Of a stretch of DNA of 64,000 nucleotides, positions 24,001 through 36,699 are shown piece after piece (the stretch's first letter is position 1; each line of letters opens with the position of its first letter). The notes below the pieces were generated by a model. That model was not told where the DNA came from, searched no databases, and worked only from the letters and a program-made list of their open reading frames with translations. The position numbers and the translations under genes were made by a program. Source of the stretch: Cygnus atratus (lineage: Eukaryota; Chordata; Aves; Anseriformes; Anatidae). Location of the stretch: the NCBI RefSeq assembly GCF_013377495.2, contig NC_066396.1, positions 4,702,501-4,766,500 on the forward strand, read 5' to 3'.

Positions 24001-27000
24001 TGCACAAATACAGGCTTTAGAAATGCAGGCAGACAGACAGTAAGAATGTAACACTATTTGTCAGCAGTAAGCCATTTTAAAACTCATATTGTTTAAACAA
24101 TTATTTTAAATCCTATCTTGGTATAACTGATGCAGAGAATAATGAAAGGGAGGGAAGGAGTGTACCTGGGTGTTTTTCATGGATTATTTCCCTTTGCTCA
24201 CCCTCACCATAGAAACAAAAAGCATCAAGTCCCAGTGACATCTGACTCCCTCGCTATGTTTAAATGCTTCCCCAGATAATACATTATTGTTTTTGTAGCA
24301 TCTTCCCTGTGGTTCCCACAGCAGCTTCAAAAACACTCCAGTTTGTTGACAAAACAAATGAGCCTGAGACATTGGAATGAAGGACACTCTTCCCCAGAGT
24401 TTTGTTGTAGAAAGGACCAGTGCGGTATCCATAAACACACTGTTTAAAGCTGAAGCAGAAGGAAGATAAGAAAGATGGGCAATTTGATCGGCTGTACTCA
24501 GGGACTCAGAATCTTATTTGACTGGAAAATATCTGATTGACCTTGAACCTGAAACAACTTGCCAGGGGATCTGTTGGTTCAATTGCTCTGTGTCAGCTCC
24601 TCGTCTACCAGCACACTTTTTCTTCCTTTCAGATTTCATAATCAAATGGAACAGGCTGATGGAAATGTGGTATTGCTGGGCCAGAACAAGGAGGACTGCA
24701 TCTTTGAATAGGATGAGAGTGTATTTACAAGCATTTCTGCATTTCCTTTAATGCAAAAACTAGTGATACCTACTATATCAAAAGATAGGTCAAATCAGAA
24801 AGGAGGTTAAAAAATCTAAGAAGATATGTTTTGGCAAAAAGTGGTCAGGCCTGATGTGTGTGGCTTTACATTAAAATGCAACTAATAAGAAGATACTTGT
24901 GATTTGAGAACAATGCCCAGAGATAGATAAATGTTCAGTCAGTTAACTTTTGGACAGATTCTGGACTGTTATTCATAATATACAATGTATTGCTGTGGAA
25001 ATGATTTGATTTTTATAAGATTATTATTGTATTAGAATACTTACCAGTAATATCATATGGCTATAGGTTACTTCAAGTGGTAATTTCATCCCTTTTCCTG
25101 CTTCAAAATAAGATCAATATTCATACATCATCCCTGTGGTCTGAAAACCTGCTTAAACATTTTAGTACAGGAAATGCCAAAATTTCTGAGACCACCTTCT
25201 TTGTTATCTTCATTGATACAGTTTTCCTTAATGAATATTTTAAATTCTTCTTGCTGAAATTAACTGTTGCTCTACCTGTCAGAATCAGCAGGAACAATCA
25301 AGAAAAGATTGTTCCCTCTTCCTCAGCAGCAGTCTGTTGCAAAAGTGTAGATTGCTATCAGCAGCACCCTAGGCTATCTTCTCTGGACTAACACCCTGAA
25401 TTCATTCAATCTTTTTGTTTAGGTCATTTTGCTGTACCCCATTTGACCTCCCTTCTTATTTATACTTTATGAATTCTCTCTATCCTGACCGTAGCTTTCT
25501 TGAAGTGATTTATTCAAAACTGTTCCGAACACAATATAGGTTATAAGAGTCTGGAGATAACAGAATACATTCTATTACTAAGCACTATTTCTAATGTTCA
25601 TTTTGATCATTACAAACCATTTTTATGACATACAGAACTGATTAATATACCACAGAAGAAAGAAGTTATATAATCTCAGCGAAGGACTAAAAAAGCTACA
25701 TACTGCTGACCAGTAATTTCATAGATATAAACTAGTTTAACTCCAGTAACTTGAAATGAAAACCATGTCCATCCACTAAGTGATACTTTCAAGTCTCTTT
25801 CAGTTTGTAGAAACCAAGAATAGAATTCTTCTTATTACATGTAGAGATCTATCGCACATTCTTCTGTGGATGCCATTTAAAATCAGAAAAGAAAGACAAG
25901 CATTTCTAAAGTTTGCTTCTTCCTGACCTAAGATAAGTGTCTACAGATGGCACAACTGCACTATTACATGTCCATTTGGCCCTAGTGACAGGAAGGAGAA
26001 AATATTGAACTTTCATAGCTATCCATTAAATATTTGAAGTTAGTCAAGGTGGGGCTTACTTGCAGTCACTGCTTTGTGCTTTTCTAGCAGTCTTATAAAG
26101 CAGGAGAAAATAACTTGCCATAAGCCTCTTCTATACACTATAACGTAAAAATTTTCCTGCCTAACACCAGGAACTTTTTTTTTTCTTTTTTTTTTCTTTT
26201 TTTTTTCTTTTTTTTTCCCCTGCTATTTGTCTATGCCATTTTGGAAGCCAAGAATATCTGAGATGTGAAACTCTTATTTAAGACAGAGTAATTTAGATTA
26301 ACACACATCAGTTGAGATATGGTCCATGTCCATGCTGTTACACTGCAGAAGATAGGAGGTAATTTGATTTTCCACATAAGGGAAGGGGTTAATTCCAGCT
26401 GAAGAATTTTAAATTTGCTGTTGTTAAAGTCTGCACATAAGACAATATTGCTGCTTAGGTGCCAAGTTAAAGTTATAGAGTGATGTTCCCTTAACCTGAG
26501 GTAACTTCATGAAAAGTCTGAGTCCTGAGGAGAAGATCATTTTTCCTAAAGTTATTCTTCCCTGAAATTTTTGATGGTTCAGAAGAAATAGCTAAAATAT
26601 AACAGCAGACAAACTAGCAAATGAATTTTGGCATTAAATGACTCAGTATTAATGATGGTTAGTTACTATATCTCCCACTTACTAACATCATTACTGTTTC
26701 ATGTCCTTGTCTTATCTTCAAATATTGTTATATGAAATAGTATCACCTTGTCTTTTCCTAACAGGACAAATCAAGGAGTCAAGTCGAGCCAATATTAAAA
26801 CCAACATAATTCCTATCCTACCTTGTTCTAGTCTAACAAAGTGTGGGACCAGAAAGCACTTGCATTTGGAGAATTTTCTTTCTCTGAGAAATATTTTTGG
26901 GGGACTTCAGATGAATAGGATATGAACTTGCTCATGGGTTAGTGTGACTGCTATTTCAACACTGAATGTGACATAAGAAAAAAGAAACCTGTCCATTGCA

Positions 27001-27957
27001 CTTACTGCCTTTCTGAAAAATACCCTTACAGTAGGATCTTGCTATGACAGTGCTGGTAGTAAAACAATGGAGTGAAGATCAGTGCTAGCCATTGAGATTA
27101 CAACAACAACATTACTGTTGCAGTTACATGAGAGTTACAGGAGCCAAACCTTCTACTACAAGTCTGCAATCTTTTGAAGGTACAGATGCACTGCAAGGGG
27201 TACACTTTTCCTCTGGAAGCCACAGAGACTGGCTTCTGGGTAAGGTTTGCTGAGATTTCTGTGTGCAAATTACAGCATAGATGGAGAAGTTACACAAAGG
27301 AACCTGGAGACTTTAGAAATATGATCAGGAAACAGTGAAATGAGATTCAGTCTGGAACAGTGGGGAAAAAAAAAAACATCATCTAATGCCTCTGGAGAGA
27401 GGTGCTCAAAGAGGTAGTCTGAAACAGACATTCATTAAATGGAAGACGTGATATTTAGGTTGCAATAAGTGAAGGAAACCTGTGGAGTAACAATGAGCCA
27501 TTTCTCTGGTATTAAAAGGCAAGGCAATGGAACAACAGAGAGTGTGAATGTGCATTTGGGGAGTCCTGCAAGGAAATGTCACATCATGGCCCAGGGAGGA
27601 AGCACAACCGCAGTGCCACTCAGCCATGCTTGAATGATAATGACCTAAAGATGTTGTTCCAATGAAAAGTATGAAGATAAATGCTTGTTTTCATGCAAAA
27701 ATGTTTGAAAAGCAGAAAGTGAGTGAGGGAGAAGTGTCTGATGAGACTATCAAGAAGCAAAAGGGGGTATAATAATCACTTTCACAGAGTAGAAAACTGT
27801 CAATACTACAAAGAAAGAATTATTACAGATGGTTTAGGGGGGCTAAGCAGGAAAAACAGAAGAAACTGAGCAGAGAAAAAAAATTAGGCTGAATTAAGTA
27901 ATTAACAGTTCTTAATAGAGAAGTCTATTAGACTAAGAAATGTTCTCCTAAGAGACA
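21066..27957. other. AT-rich non-coding DNA, no gene seen
   Basis: No gene or transposon is recognised. Simple repeats include (TA)n near 21600-21612, (AAAC/AAAT)n near 22777-22806 and the T10C array at 26175-26216. The sub-block around 21800-22180 is repeat-free and reads like conserved non-coding DNA (AGTTATATGCATATTATGG, ACAATTGATTAGCCATTTAT). Confidence 0.5.
26175..26216 (+). repeat. (T10 C)n tandem array, 11-bp period
   Basis: The blocks are T10-C, T10-C, T10-C and T9, then CCCC, with single C residues at 26185, 26196 and 26207. The spacing is exactly 11 bp. It probably arose by slippage from a poly(T) tract carrying one C. Confidence 0.9.
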
Positions 27958-28085
27958 TGGCTGTAAGCTCTTTAGTGCAGGCACCGTGACTGCTTATATG
28001 TTTGCATTGCACCTAGCACAGTGGGGATCCCGATCCTTATTTGATCCTGTGGGTTCTACTGCAATAGAAATAACAAACAGCAATA
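27958..28085 (+). mobile_element. Ancient L2/MIR-like 3'-end relic
   Basis: The stretch CTGTAAGCTCTTT.GTGCAGGCACCGTGACT, then CATTGCACCTAGCACAGTGG, then CTACTGCAATAGAAATAA has the layout of the 3' module shared by amniote LINE2/MIR-type elements (GTAAGCTC, GGCAGGGAC, GCGCCTAGCACA, then an AATAAATAAT-like end). In reptiles and turtles a closely similar unit ends in the CTACTGCAATACAAATAAT form. The call is from memory of these families. The copy is old and about 130 bp long. Confidence 0.5.
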
Positions 28086-28382
28086 ATTATGTACCATGGT
28101 AAGCCATAAGGGATGTGCACTGAGGCTGAATTTTCTTCTCAGTTACACTCTGCTGAGGTCAATGAGATTATCAGTGTACAGGCTGGTGGTGTTGACAACA
28201 CAATTTGCCCTGGTTCATCTGTAAAAATAAAATATATGTGGTTTCTTCTCCCATATCTACCTACTTATTTGTTGCAGAGCTATGCAGACTAGACACTTTC
28301 CAGCTGCACTAGAGAGAATTTTTTGTGCCCGAAGAACTCATGTTGTAGGGCAGACTGGTAGATGCAAAAAGCCAGGGACTGG
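28086..28382. other. Unique spacer before CR1
   Basis: About 300 bases of unremarkable sequence lie between the old L2/MIR-like relic and the 3' tail of the next CR1. Nothing is recognised. Confidence 0.6.
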
Positions 28383-29165
28383 AATCACAAAATCACAGAA
28401 TCACAGAATTGTAGGGGTTGGAAGGGACCTCGAAAGATCATCGGGTCCAACCCCCCATGCCAAAGCAGGTTCCTTAGAGCAGGCTGCCCAGGTAGGCGTC
28501 CAGATGGGCCTTGAATATCTCCAGAGAAGGAGACTCCACAACCTCCCTAGGCAGCCTGTTCCAGTGCTCCATCACCCTCACTGTGAAGAAGTTCTTTCTC
28601 ATGTTGGTGTGGAACCTCATGTGCTCTATCTTGTGGCCATTGGCCCTTGTCCTGTCCCCACAATCCACTGAAAAGAGGTTGGCCAAATCCCTCTGTCTCC
28701 CACACCTCAGGTATTTATACACATTGATGAGATCCCCTCTCAGTCTTCTTTTCTCAAGGCTGAACAGACCCAGGTCTCTCAGCCTTTCTTCATAGGGAAG
28801 ATGCTCCAGGCCCTGTATCATCTTTGTGGCCCTCCGCTGGACTCTTTCCAGGAGATCCCTGTCTTTTTTGTACTGGGGAGTCCAGAACTGGACACAGTAC
28901 TCCAGGTGAGGCCTGACCAGGGCAGAGTAGAGGGGGAGGATCACCTCCCTTGACCTGCTGGCCACGCTCATTTTAATGCACGCCAGGATCCCACTGACCC
29001 TCTTGGCCACCAGGGCATGCTGCTGGCTCATGGTCAACTTGTCGTCCACCAGGACCCCCAGGTCCTTCTCCTTAGAACTCCTCTCCAGCAGGTTGTCCCC
29101 CAGCCTGTACTGATACGTCCGGTTGTTCCTTCCCAGGTGCAGGAATGTCAACAAGTGTTTCTTCA
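28383..29165 (-). mobile_element. CR1 LINE, 5'-truncated (0.8 kb)
   Basis: The plus strand begins with three to four copies of an 8-9 bp unit (AATCACAGA), the reverse complement of the CR1 3' tail (TCTGTGATT). It then reads GGGTTGGAAGGGACCTCG, the usual 3' UTR. The element extends through the C-terminal quarter of ORF2 and stops at the equivalent of codon 710 of the complete ORF2 at 59.7-62.5 kb. Its 3' UTR differs from those of the other copies here, so it is a separate subfamily. No target-site duplication is apparent, as usual for CR1. Confidence 0.95.
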
Positions 29166-29166
29166 T
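28474..29166 (-). pseudogene. CR1 ORF2 C-terminal remnant (about 225 aa)
   Basis: A single uninterrupted frame encodes the region downstream of the reverse transcriptase catalytic core: HLGRNN, YRLGDN, the KDLGVLVDDKLTMSQQ block, REVILPLYSALVRPHLEYCVQFWTPQY, LLERVQRRATKMI, LGLFSLEKRRLRGDLI and HWNRLPREVVESPSLE. It ends at the natural ORF2 stop. The catalytic palm (FADD) and the endonuclease are absent because the insertion is 5'-truncated. It therefore encodes no working enzyme, although the frame itself is undamaged, which points to a moderately recent insertion. The first few residues (MKK) probably belong to flanking sequence rather than to CR1. Confidence 0.92.
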
Positions 29167-29539
29167 AGCAACAAAATTTGCTAGAAGCCATAAAGTAGAA
29201 AGATGTACCTTCAGGACTGGAGCTCAAGGAGTGAAAGTTCAGCCTTTCCTCCCCCATGACTTGCATTTCATGTAAGTTCCTTTCTAGTGTCTAATTCTTT
29301 CTCTAACAGACAGGAGTGAATTTTGAAAGCAGATAAATCATACCAATACTGCAGACACAAGGGCACTGAAGAACATGCAGACAAGAGCCCGTGGCAGTGC
29401 TGTAGCTTGGGAGCAGGGGGTTGGGGGTACTTCTGTAGGTTGCTTGCAGATGACAGCCTTCACTGACAATAACATGGCACTTTTCTGTCCAAACGACTGG
29501 GAGGTTGCTTTGTTTTTCTCTGAGTGCTTACTGGACTGC

Positions 29540-29546
29540 ATTATTA

Positions 29547-29578
<32 letters not shown>
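29540..29578 (+). repeat. (ATT)n microsatellite
   Basis: About 12 ATT units with one ATC interruption near the left end, about 39 bp in all. Confidence 0.92.
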
Positions 29579-31463
29579 TTAATGGCGGAAAGCTAAGAAG
29601 AGCTGGGGCTTGTCAGAAAAGTGAGCCATTGATGAAAAAGCAATTGATGACTGCAGTCCAATTCTAATAATTTCCTGTCTTGCTTTGCTGGTACTGGGGT
29701 GTACTTTAGCAAAATGACTGAAATAAGTGATGTATTTTCAGTCAGCTTTATCCCTGACTCTTGTGCATCTCAGAAAGACCCAGCAGTGGGTTTGGCAGAT
29801 AAAGTGGAAAGCAAGACAGGAACTACCATTATGAAATGCAAAAAGTCAATTTGAATGTCAGCAGCAAAGGCAGGGGATTTAAGCTTAAAAGAGCTCCAGT
29901 TTGAGAAAATGAGGGTATTGCATTGTGTATCCCTGACTAACTACTCACGTTTCAAGCTTTAGAAGAATGCCACATTTAGATGCTTTTTCATTACACATTG
30001 ATTTTCTTTATTTTAGACCACAGGATCCCCCAGGCTTCTTGCAAACACTGCAGAGGTCAGAAGCAAGTGCTGCCCAAAAACATGAGGTTCATAAACATCC
30101 ACATATAATTAAATAAAAAGTTTTCTCATGGATGGAACAAAACTTCTCCTTGTCACTATCTGGGGAGAAGGACCAGCTGCAGTATAGTATTAGATAGTAC
30201 CCTTCTAAAACATTTATTGTCATATTGCTGTGCAAAAAGGAATAGAAAATTGTTATCGCATTTTTTGAGATTATAAAATCAGTGCATGGAGAGATGAAGT
30301 AACTTTCCTGGGTCAATGGAGCTATAGGACCCTGGTCACACTAGGCTTCACTGTTTTTGGTATATCATAAAAAAAAAAATTAAAAAAAAAAAAAAAAACA
30401 AGAAGTGGGGCTAAGGTTGATCACTAAAGCCTATAAAGTCATCTTCATCTCATTTAGCTCAGTTAATGATGTGATGTTTTAGACATGTAGCACACAGTGA
30501 ACTGTCTTGGAGAGGAAGCAAATGCATACAGTTCTTTGATTAAACACCCTGGTTTTACCATGAATGTTGAAACCAAGACAAAACAGACTGTCCTCATTCC
30601 TGACTGAGAGGTAATGATCTGGATCCTGGCTTTCTGAATCAGTTGGCAAATGACAATAAATAAGTAGTTTATATGCTTTTTGTCTCTGTTTACTTGTATG
30701 TCTGACAGCGACCCCTCTCATGTGGTGCTGCCAATCTGTAGCTTTCAAGCTCTAATCTGTTTCCTGACAGCAGCCCTGTGTTTTCATCATTTCCCCTCAC
30801 TGCCTGAGCAAAACTGACACTGTAGAGGTATGATTCATCCAAATTTGAAACGTTTGTTTTAGGATGAGGTGAATCATGCTTGTTTCTTTCCATTTACTAT
30901 AAAGGGAGACAAGGGTGACTAATCGAGACACAATCATTGTCTGTAGTGTAGACACCTAACATTAAGTGAGATGAATCCCACTTTCAGAGCCACCTCAAGT
31001 CTGACAGCCAGCTGGGTCCAGCAGGTTTCTGGCTGTATGGCACTACATGAAAGTATATCCAAGTCTGTTTCAAGATCAAATAATCACCTTCTCATGGTGC
31101 TCAGTGCCCAAGTTAAGATGGAGGACACAAGCTGGCCCCATGTAGAACCAGGGTATCTTTGCATGATTCACTTTAAATAAGTGTTTCTAGGGAGTTTGGT
31201 GCAGACAAGACCGCAGTGACTTTGTATGTTAAACATGATTTATATGCTCAGGCATAGCATTGTCCTTTCTGTGTATGAGTTGAATCCATGCAGTACTTCT
31301 TGTGATTTCTTCTTTCCATGTTTCTAAAGCAGCAGTGTTGCCCAATGCATTTCCAAAACAAAACATATGTGCTGGCCACACTTGCCTCTTGAATCTGTGG
31401 AGAGAAGCTGTACCTGTGTCTGTGGAAACCATCCTGGGTTTAGAGGTACTAATGTGCATAATG

Positions 31464-31489
31464 CATATATATATATATATATATATATA
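31464..31489 (+). repeat. (AT)n microsatellite
   Basis: About 13 AT units are followed by AATTATATAATTATT, which extends the AT-rich block to about 31510. Confidence 0.92.
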
Positions 31490-32987
31490 ATTATATAATT
31501 ATTTTTTCTATTGTCTATATTATGTCAGACCTTATTACTTGGATAATGAAAACCTGTCTGAATAGGTTAGATGGTCCTTTTCCGTGACCACCTCACTGTG
31601 TTTGAAGTAAAGAAAAGCCCAAATCTGCAAAGCTTAATTTTCTTAGATGTTTAGCCACTAAAGGCTTTTGGAGAGGTTTGGTCAGACGATACACATCTTC
31701 TTTCCCAAACAGAGGGCAAACAGTGGTTTCAATAAAAAAAGCATTTAAATAAAATATTTTATTCCTGTAGAAAGTCTGCCTTGATAAAAAACACATTTTT
31801 CATTGAAAGCAACATTTCAAATGAAAATATACACAGAATAGATGTGTTGTTGTGCAGAGTTAAGTCTGAGCACACAGGAAGATAAATGATTGCTTTTGTA
31901 GAGTGAGGGAAGGAACTGAAAGACCAACAAGGGAGGCACAATAGTAATCAATGAAAGCAATGACTAAGCCAGTTTTATTTCTAGCAATAGAGGTAGAGAA
32001 GAAAAAAAAGACGCATTTAGGAGATATTAAACAGGCAAAAGTGACAGGATTTAGAGTCTGAATATGGAGTTCTTCCTTAAGAACAAACAGGCTTTTGAAT
32101 TAAACCATCCATCAGCATAGTGTCTTCAAAAGGAAATGAAGCAAAAGCTGCTTCATATGCATCTTCCCACTAACAAAATTATAGAACATTACAATCCAGG
32201 AAACAGATTGTTTGCTGACAGATCAGTTGTGAGGAGAGTTTCCAATAGCACTGACTATGGTCAAGGAAAGCATTTAAACATATGCTTAAGTTCACCCATC
32301 CATCACAGAAACAGAAGTAAATAACGCTCAGTGTGACAGTAACTTAGTAGCTCCCGAGTTTTAATATATTTATTCTTGCCATCATGAAGTTGAAAGTTCT
32401 ATTTATTATCCCTGATTTACTGGAGGGAGCTTAAACACATTTAGAGCAAGTTTCTAATTCCCACTGGCTTCAGCTCTTTGGAGGATCTGTGGCTGTAGAT
32501 CTGCATGGTGCAATGAAGCACAGTACAGAGAGACCTGAATCACTGCCAAGCCTGCTTGCAAGCCGAGCTTATTAGCGTGGGCACAGCACCATACTAATGC
32601 CGCAGTGTTGTTTCCAGTCCTGCAGCAGAACTCCTGCATAGTGCAACACTTTCTTTCCATGGGCACATCAGCTCAGAATAATGCTAGCTCGGAGAGTGCT
32701 GTGCTCTGTTAAGCAGTGTGGATTTAAATATCTTTGCATCAGTCACCCCTCAGTTCCCCAGCATATAGCAGGTCTGAATTCAGCTTTATGACTGTGGCAC
32801 TATTATCCTAATAGATAGACTATTTTTCTCTAAGGAGCTGGATAGTTCCTTTAGCTTATCTGTATATTTACTTAAAGATAAGCACTTTCTCAGGTGCTTC
32901 CCAGAACTGAAACATTACTACAGATAAGGATTCCTGGGAAACAGGAAAAAATACTTGCTGAATTTCTAGGGAAATTACATTCTCAAT

Positions 32988-33005
32988 CACACACACACAC
33001 ACACA
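32988..33005 (+). repeat. (CA)n microsatellite
   Basis: About nine CA units. This is the only CA array of note in the window. Confidence 0.9.
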
Positions 33006-34829
33006 TTTTATCTTCCTCTTTCTGAAAACTTCTGAAAACTCTTTACAGTTTCTAGAAAACATTTTATTTTATTTATTATTATTTTTTTTGAAGTAAAACT
33101 TTACATTGAAACCCTTAGTAATCAACAACTGACGTAAGCATTAATGAACTAACTTTTCCATTAGGTAACAGCCAATAAATTGCTGCACGCTTATATTGTC
33201 TCTGTGCCCCAATGTCCTAGTTTTCTCCAACTGCTAATTTAAAATGCTTTTTCTTTGTTGCAAAGAGCACAGTTAACTGCTAAAGAACAATTTTATTGCC
33301 CTAAAACAGTAATATATTTGCATTCATTACTATGAGTCTTAAAACCTACTACAGATATAAAAGAGAGGATAACAACATGAAGGGTTTGAAGGGCAGTAGA
33401 TAATAGTCTGAAAAGGACTTTGAAATGCCTGAAGTATCAGACATAAAATAGGAATGATAAACAAGTTCATTATTTGTTAGTGACGGTTATGCTGGAGGGA
33501 ATATTTTTTATATTATTTTTTTCCTTTTTAAAATTTTATGGAGAATATATATCAGTCCTAAGCTGGGCATAAATTAAACATGTTTTACCCAGCTGTTCAG
33601 TTAAGAAATAGCAAGAACTAATGAGCTGTATAGTGATAAAACTGTTAAGCCGATGTGAAAGGACTATATGGCGCAATCTATGACAAATAAATGAGAGAAA
33701 AGTCCCCTTTCTGTAGACATTTGCTCCTGAACACATATTTGGGTTGAGCTCAGCTCTACACTACCTTGAGGTATACGTGGAGACGACCCTATCTTGACTG
33801 TTTGGTGACCATAAAGGAAAAATATAGCTATATTGTGAAGGGACCTTAAATAAAAATTTGACTTCCAAATCCTTCATTCTGACAGGTTTTAAAGCAATTT
33901 TTCAGTGCCTGATTTTTTTAGATCCTGCTCTCTGAGGCTTTGTTTAAAGGTAGAGTTGCTCAGCCTCTCCAGAAACAAGCCAGTAAAGGTATTTGGCTTG
34001 TGGAGAAGTTTGTCTTCAAATCCATTTCCTTTGGAGTACCCTGGCATGTACTGGTGGTTTTCAAAATGTGTGAAATTGGTCAGACAAAGATTCTTCACCT
34101 TCACTTAGAAATTTTCTTCCTCAAATATCAGCTGATTCACTTGTTTTAAAACTCATGGAATTTAAGGCTTTCCACACAAAGACCAGTCTTATACATACTT
34201 GAAAACTCAAGTTGTCATTGCTTTCTTTACTACTTCCAGTGTGAGTGGTTGAATTCTGCTCATTTTACTCTCTCTAGCAGTTGAGATCAAGAAGGTATCT
34301 GAGCTATTTCCTTAAACTATTGCACTGCAATTTTTCTCAAAAAAAAAATTTTGGTTACAGCTCCAAAATCAATAGCTCATCAAATCCTTACATATTCTTA
34401 GGTTTTTGAAACTGTAAGCACTCAATAAACCTTAACCTTCCAGATCCTCCTGGGAAAGAGTTGAAAAGACAAGTGTACCAGAGTGGCCCTTCTTGAAGGA
34501 TGTTCGGTAGAGATGGATAAAGGTCTTTTGATTGACTCATCTTGAGATTAGATACCAAGAGTTTCACCATTAGAAATCTAAATGGAATCAGATGTTTTAA
34601 CAAGTGATTGCAAAGATGTACTTCACTTCCATTCACATCTCTGAATATGTAGAATAAATCCACATTTTAGTGTCTTTTGTTCTTTTTTTTTCCTTCTTTT
34701 TCTTCTTTTGCATATCTCTTTCTTTAGTTTAGTTTTGCACCCAGCATGTTTGATTAATTCCCCAAATTTCCATGACACTTAATATAATGGGATCCAGTCT
34801 GCTTATGATTTTCAGGTACCACTGCCTCT

Positions 34830-34905
34830 TTATCATCGTCATCTTTATCATCATCATCATCTTTATCATCATCATCATCATTACTATTATTATTATTATT
34901 GCAGT
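34830..34905 (+). repeat. (ATC)n/(ATT)n compound microsatellite
   Basis: Two ATC blocks are separated by CTTTATC repeats (TATCATCGTCATCTTTATC, TCATCATCATC, CTTTATC, TCATCATCATCATC) and followed by six ATT units. The duplicated CTTT-(ATC)n phrase suggests duplication of an already formed array. Confidence 0.9.
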
Positions 34906-35050
34906 TGTCATTGTCATTAAAGCACCCTCATCTCTAAACAGAAGAGTTACCAGCATGAAAGTCTAATTATGGGAAGAATAAATAAGTCATATTTGGTGCC
35001 AGACCTAATTTTTTAGAATCTCTCTAAAGTTGATGAAGAGAAGTTCACCT

Positions 35051-35142
35051 GAAAAGAGAAAGAAAAAGAGGAGAAAGAAGTAATATTAGTAGTAGTAGTA
35101 GTAGTAGAAGAAGAAGAAGAAGAAGAAGAAGAAGAAGAAGAA
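35051..35142 (+). repeat. Purine-rich (AGT)n(AGA)n compound array
   Basis: A purine-rich lead-in (35051-35080, GAAAAGAGAAAG and similar) is followed by about six AGT units and then about thirteen AGA units to 35142, and by A-rich sequence to about 35182. The AGA part is a pure polypurine strand and could form triplex (H-) DNA. A 19-base poly(T) follows at 35203-35221. Confidence 0.92.
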
Positions 35143-35221
35143 ATAAAAAAATTAAAAAAATAAAAACAAAACAAAAATAAAATGTTGAGATTCACAGATA
35201 CCTTTTTTTTTTTTTTTTTTT

Positions 35222-36224
35222 CCAGCTAGTCCAGAGACACTGTACTCATAAATCTGCACAATAATTTCGAGGCCTGAGAGGGTGTTTCAACTAAATACAA
35301 GTGTCAAGACAGTTTCCAAAAACTATTGATAGGACAAAGGAAAGCTGATTAGATACAAAGAGAGTACAAACAGACCAACACAAAGTTTCCATAAATATTC
35401 TTAAAAGTCTGAAACAGTAAAAAAATGTAGTCATTAGCAGATTTGTATTTTCCTCAATTTTAACATTTATTTTTTTATTTTCACTGAAAATTGTGTTTGT
35501 CATTACATAAGGTGAAAAAAGGAGCAGCTGTAGATGACATGAATATAACACTAAAGTTTTCATGGTAGGAGTAGAGTTGTTCTCAGGTAAGTCTTCAGCT
35601 GAGCTCTTTATGAGAATCACTGTAATAATGGTCTCAATGTAATAATGACTAGGATCATTATATAACTCCTTTAAAATGACAAAATATAAGATTCAAATAC
35701 CCTTACGAAATCATCCAGTTTCTCAAGACAAGGTAACAGAGGCTAAAACATGTGGAACATGGTCATGCTATACAGTTTGGTGGGACTGAGGTTAACGCAG
35801 TCATAGATGGATCACTCAGTCTGCAAATGGTGATTCCTCATAAATCCTTATGAAAAATAGACTAACTATCAGTTCATAAATTCAAGGCAAGTGTCTATTT
35901 CCATAAGACCCAGGCAGACAGTGTTAGAGATGCAAACATGCCACCACCACATGCAGTACTTAATGTGCTAGCATTTTAACAAATTGAGCCACTTCACTGG
36001 CCTATTTATCAGTTCAAGCTATTTAGAAATGTTGCTACCATATGTTGTCCATTGAAATGAATGCTAAACACTGCATTTATAAATGGTAATTTATGACTCA
36101 TAAACATCTCTGCTATTAGAGTCATTCTGCCACTGTGAATGGAATTGATAGCAGTTTCTGCACTTCGTGTTTGGTTTTTGGCTCTTTTTTTTTTCACTTC
36201 CCTCATTTTAGGGATATTGATGAT
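35222..36224. other. Non-coding spacer
   Basis: Unremarkable AT-rich sequence. The longest open frame (109 codons on the minus strand, 35291-35620) has no recognised domain or homology. Confidence 0.5.
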
Positions 36225-36372
36225 ATTAAAGCTTTAGTGCCTCATAGAGGATGTTATTTAAAAGGCTGCATGCATCAGAAAGAGGTTATTTTTGTGTGCT
36301 ATCCACTCTGTAAATTGATTTCAGCTTCCAAGGTAACTTTTAGGACTAAATATTCAAAGAAGACCTTTGGAA
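36225..36372 (+). repeat. Diverged duplication, copy A
   Basis: This segment aligns with 36700-36835 over its whole length. Shared phrases include AGGCTGCATG.ATCAGAAAG / AGCCTGCATT.ATCAGAAAG, GATT.CA.GTTCCAAGGT.ACTTTTAG and GACTAAAT / AACTAAAT. A gap of roughly 10-12 bases is needed in the middle. No transposon is recognised in it. Confidence 0.75.
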
Positions 36373-36455
36373 TATGCAAAATGATCAAATAGTTTTCAGT
36401 TATAATAAAACTGGCTTAAAAATGAATAAGGAAACAAATAGTACCCCTGTTTCCC

Positions 36456-36492
36456 CTCTCCCACTCCCCTCCCCCCCGCCCCTCCCCCCAGC
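36456..36492 (+). repeat. C-rich low-complexity tract
   Basis: CCCCTCTCCCACTCCCCTCCCC-like sequence followed by CCCCGCCCCTCCCCCC. The strand is almost pure pyrimidine and lies between the two copies of the local duplication. Confidence 0.85.
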
Positions 36493-36699
36493 AAAGCCAT
36501 TTTTATCTCTGTACAGAGAAGGTGAGCCTGAAGTTACATCTTCTTAAACCCCTCTCATGCGAGAATGCAAGTGCTCAAGCAGATTTGCCTAAACAGTTTT
36601 GCTTGCTTCTTAACTTTGGATTTAATTTTGGTCAAAATTCTTGGCAGAATCTTTTAAATACTCTTTATGAAAACATTACCTAGGAGCTTACCTACTACT

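Larger units (their letters stand above)
29167..34825. other. AT-rich non-coding DNA, no gene seen
   Basis: No gene is recognised. Microsatellites lie at 29540-29578, 31464-31489 and 32988-33005. An A-rich tract (30369-30398) is imperfect. A 76-codon frame near 31229-31459 and a 91-codon frame near 34388-34663 show no recognisable domain. Confidence 0.55.

Noticed and set aside
31540..31600. Possible CR1 end (TAGGTTAGATGGTCCTTTTC)
   Set aside because: The match is too short and diverged, and no neighbouring CR1 sequence is recognisable.
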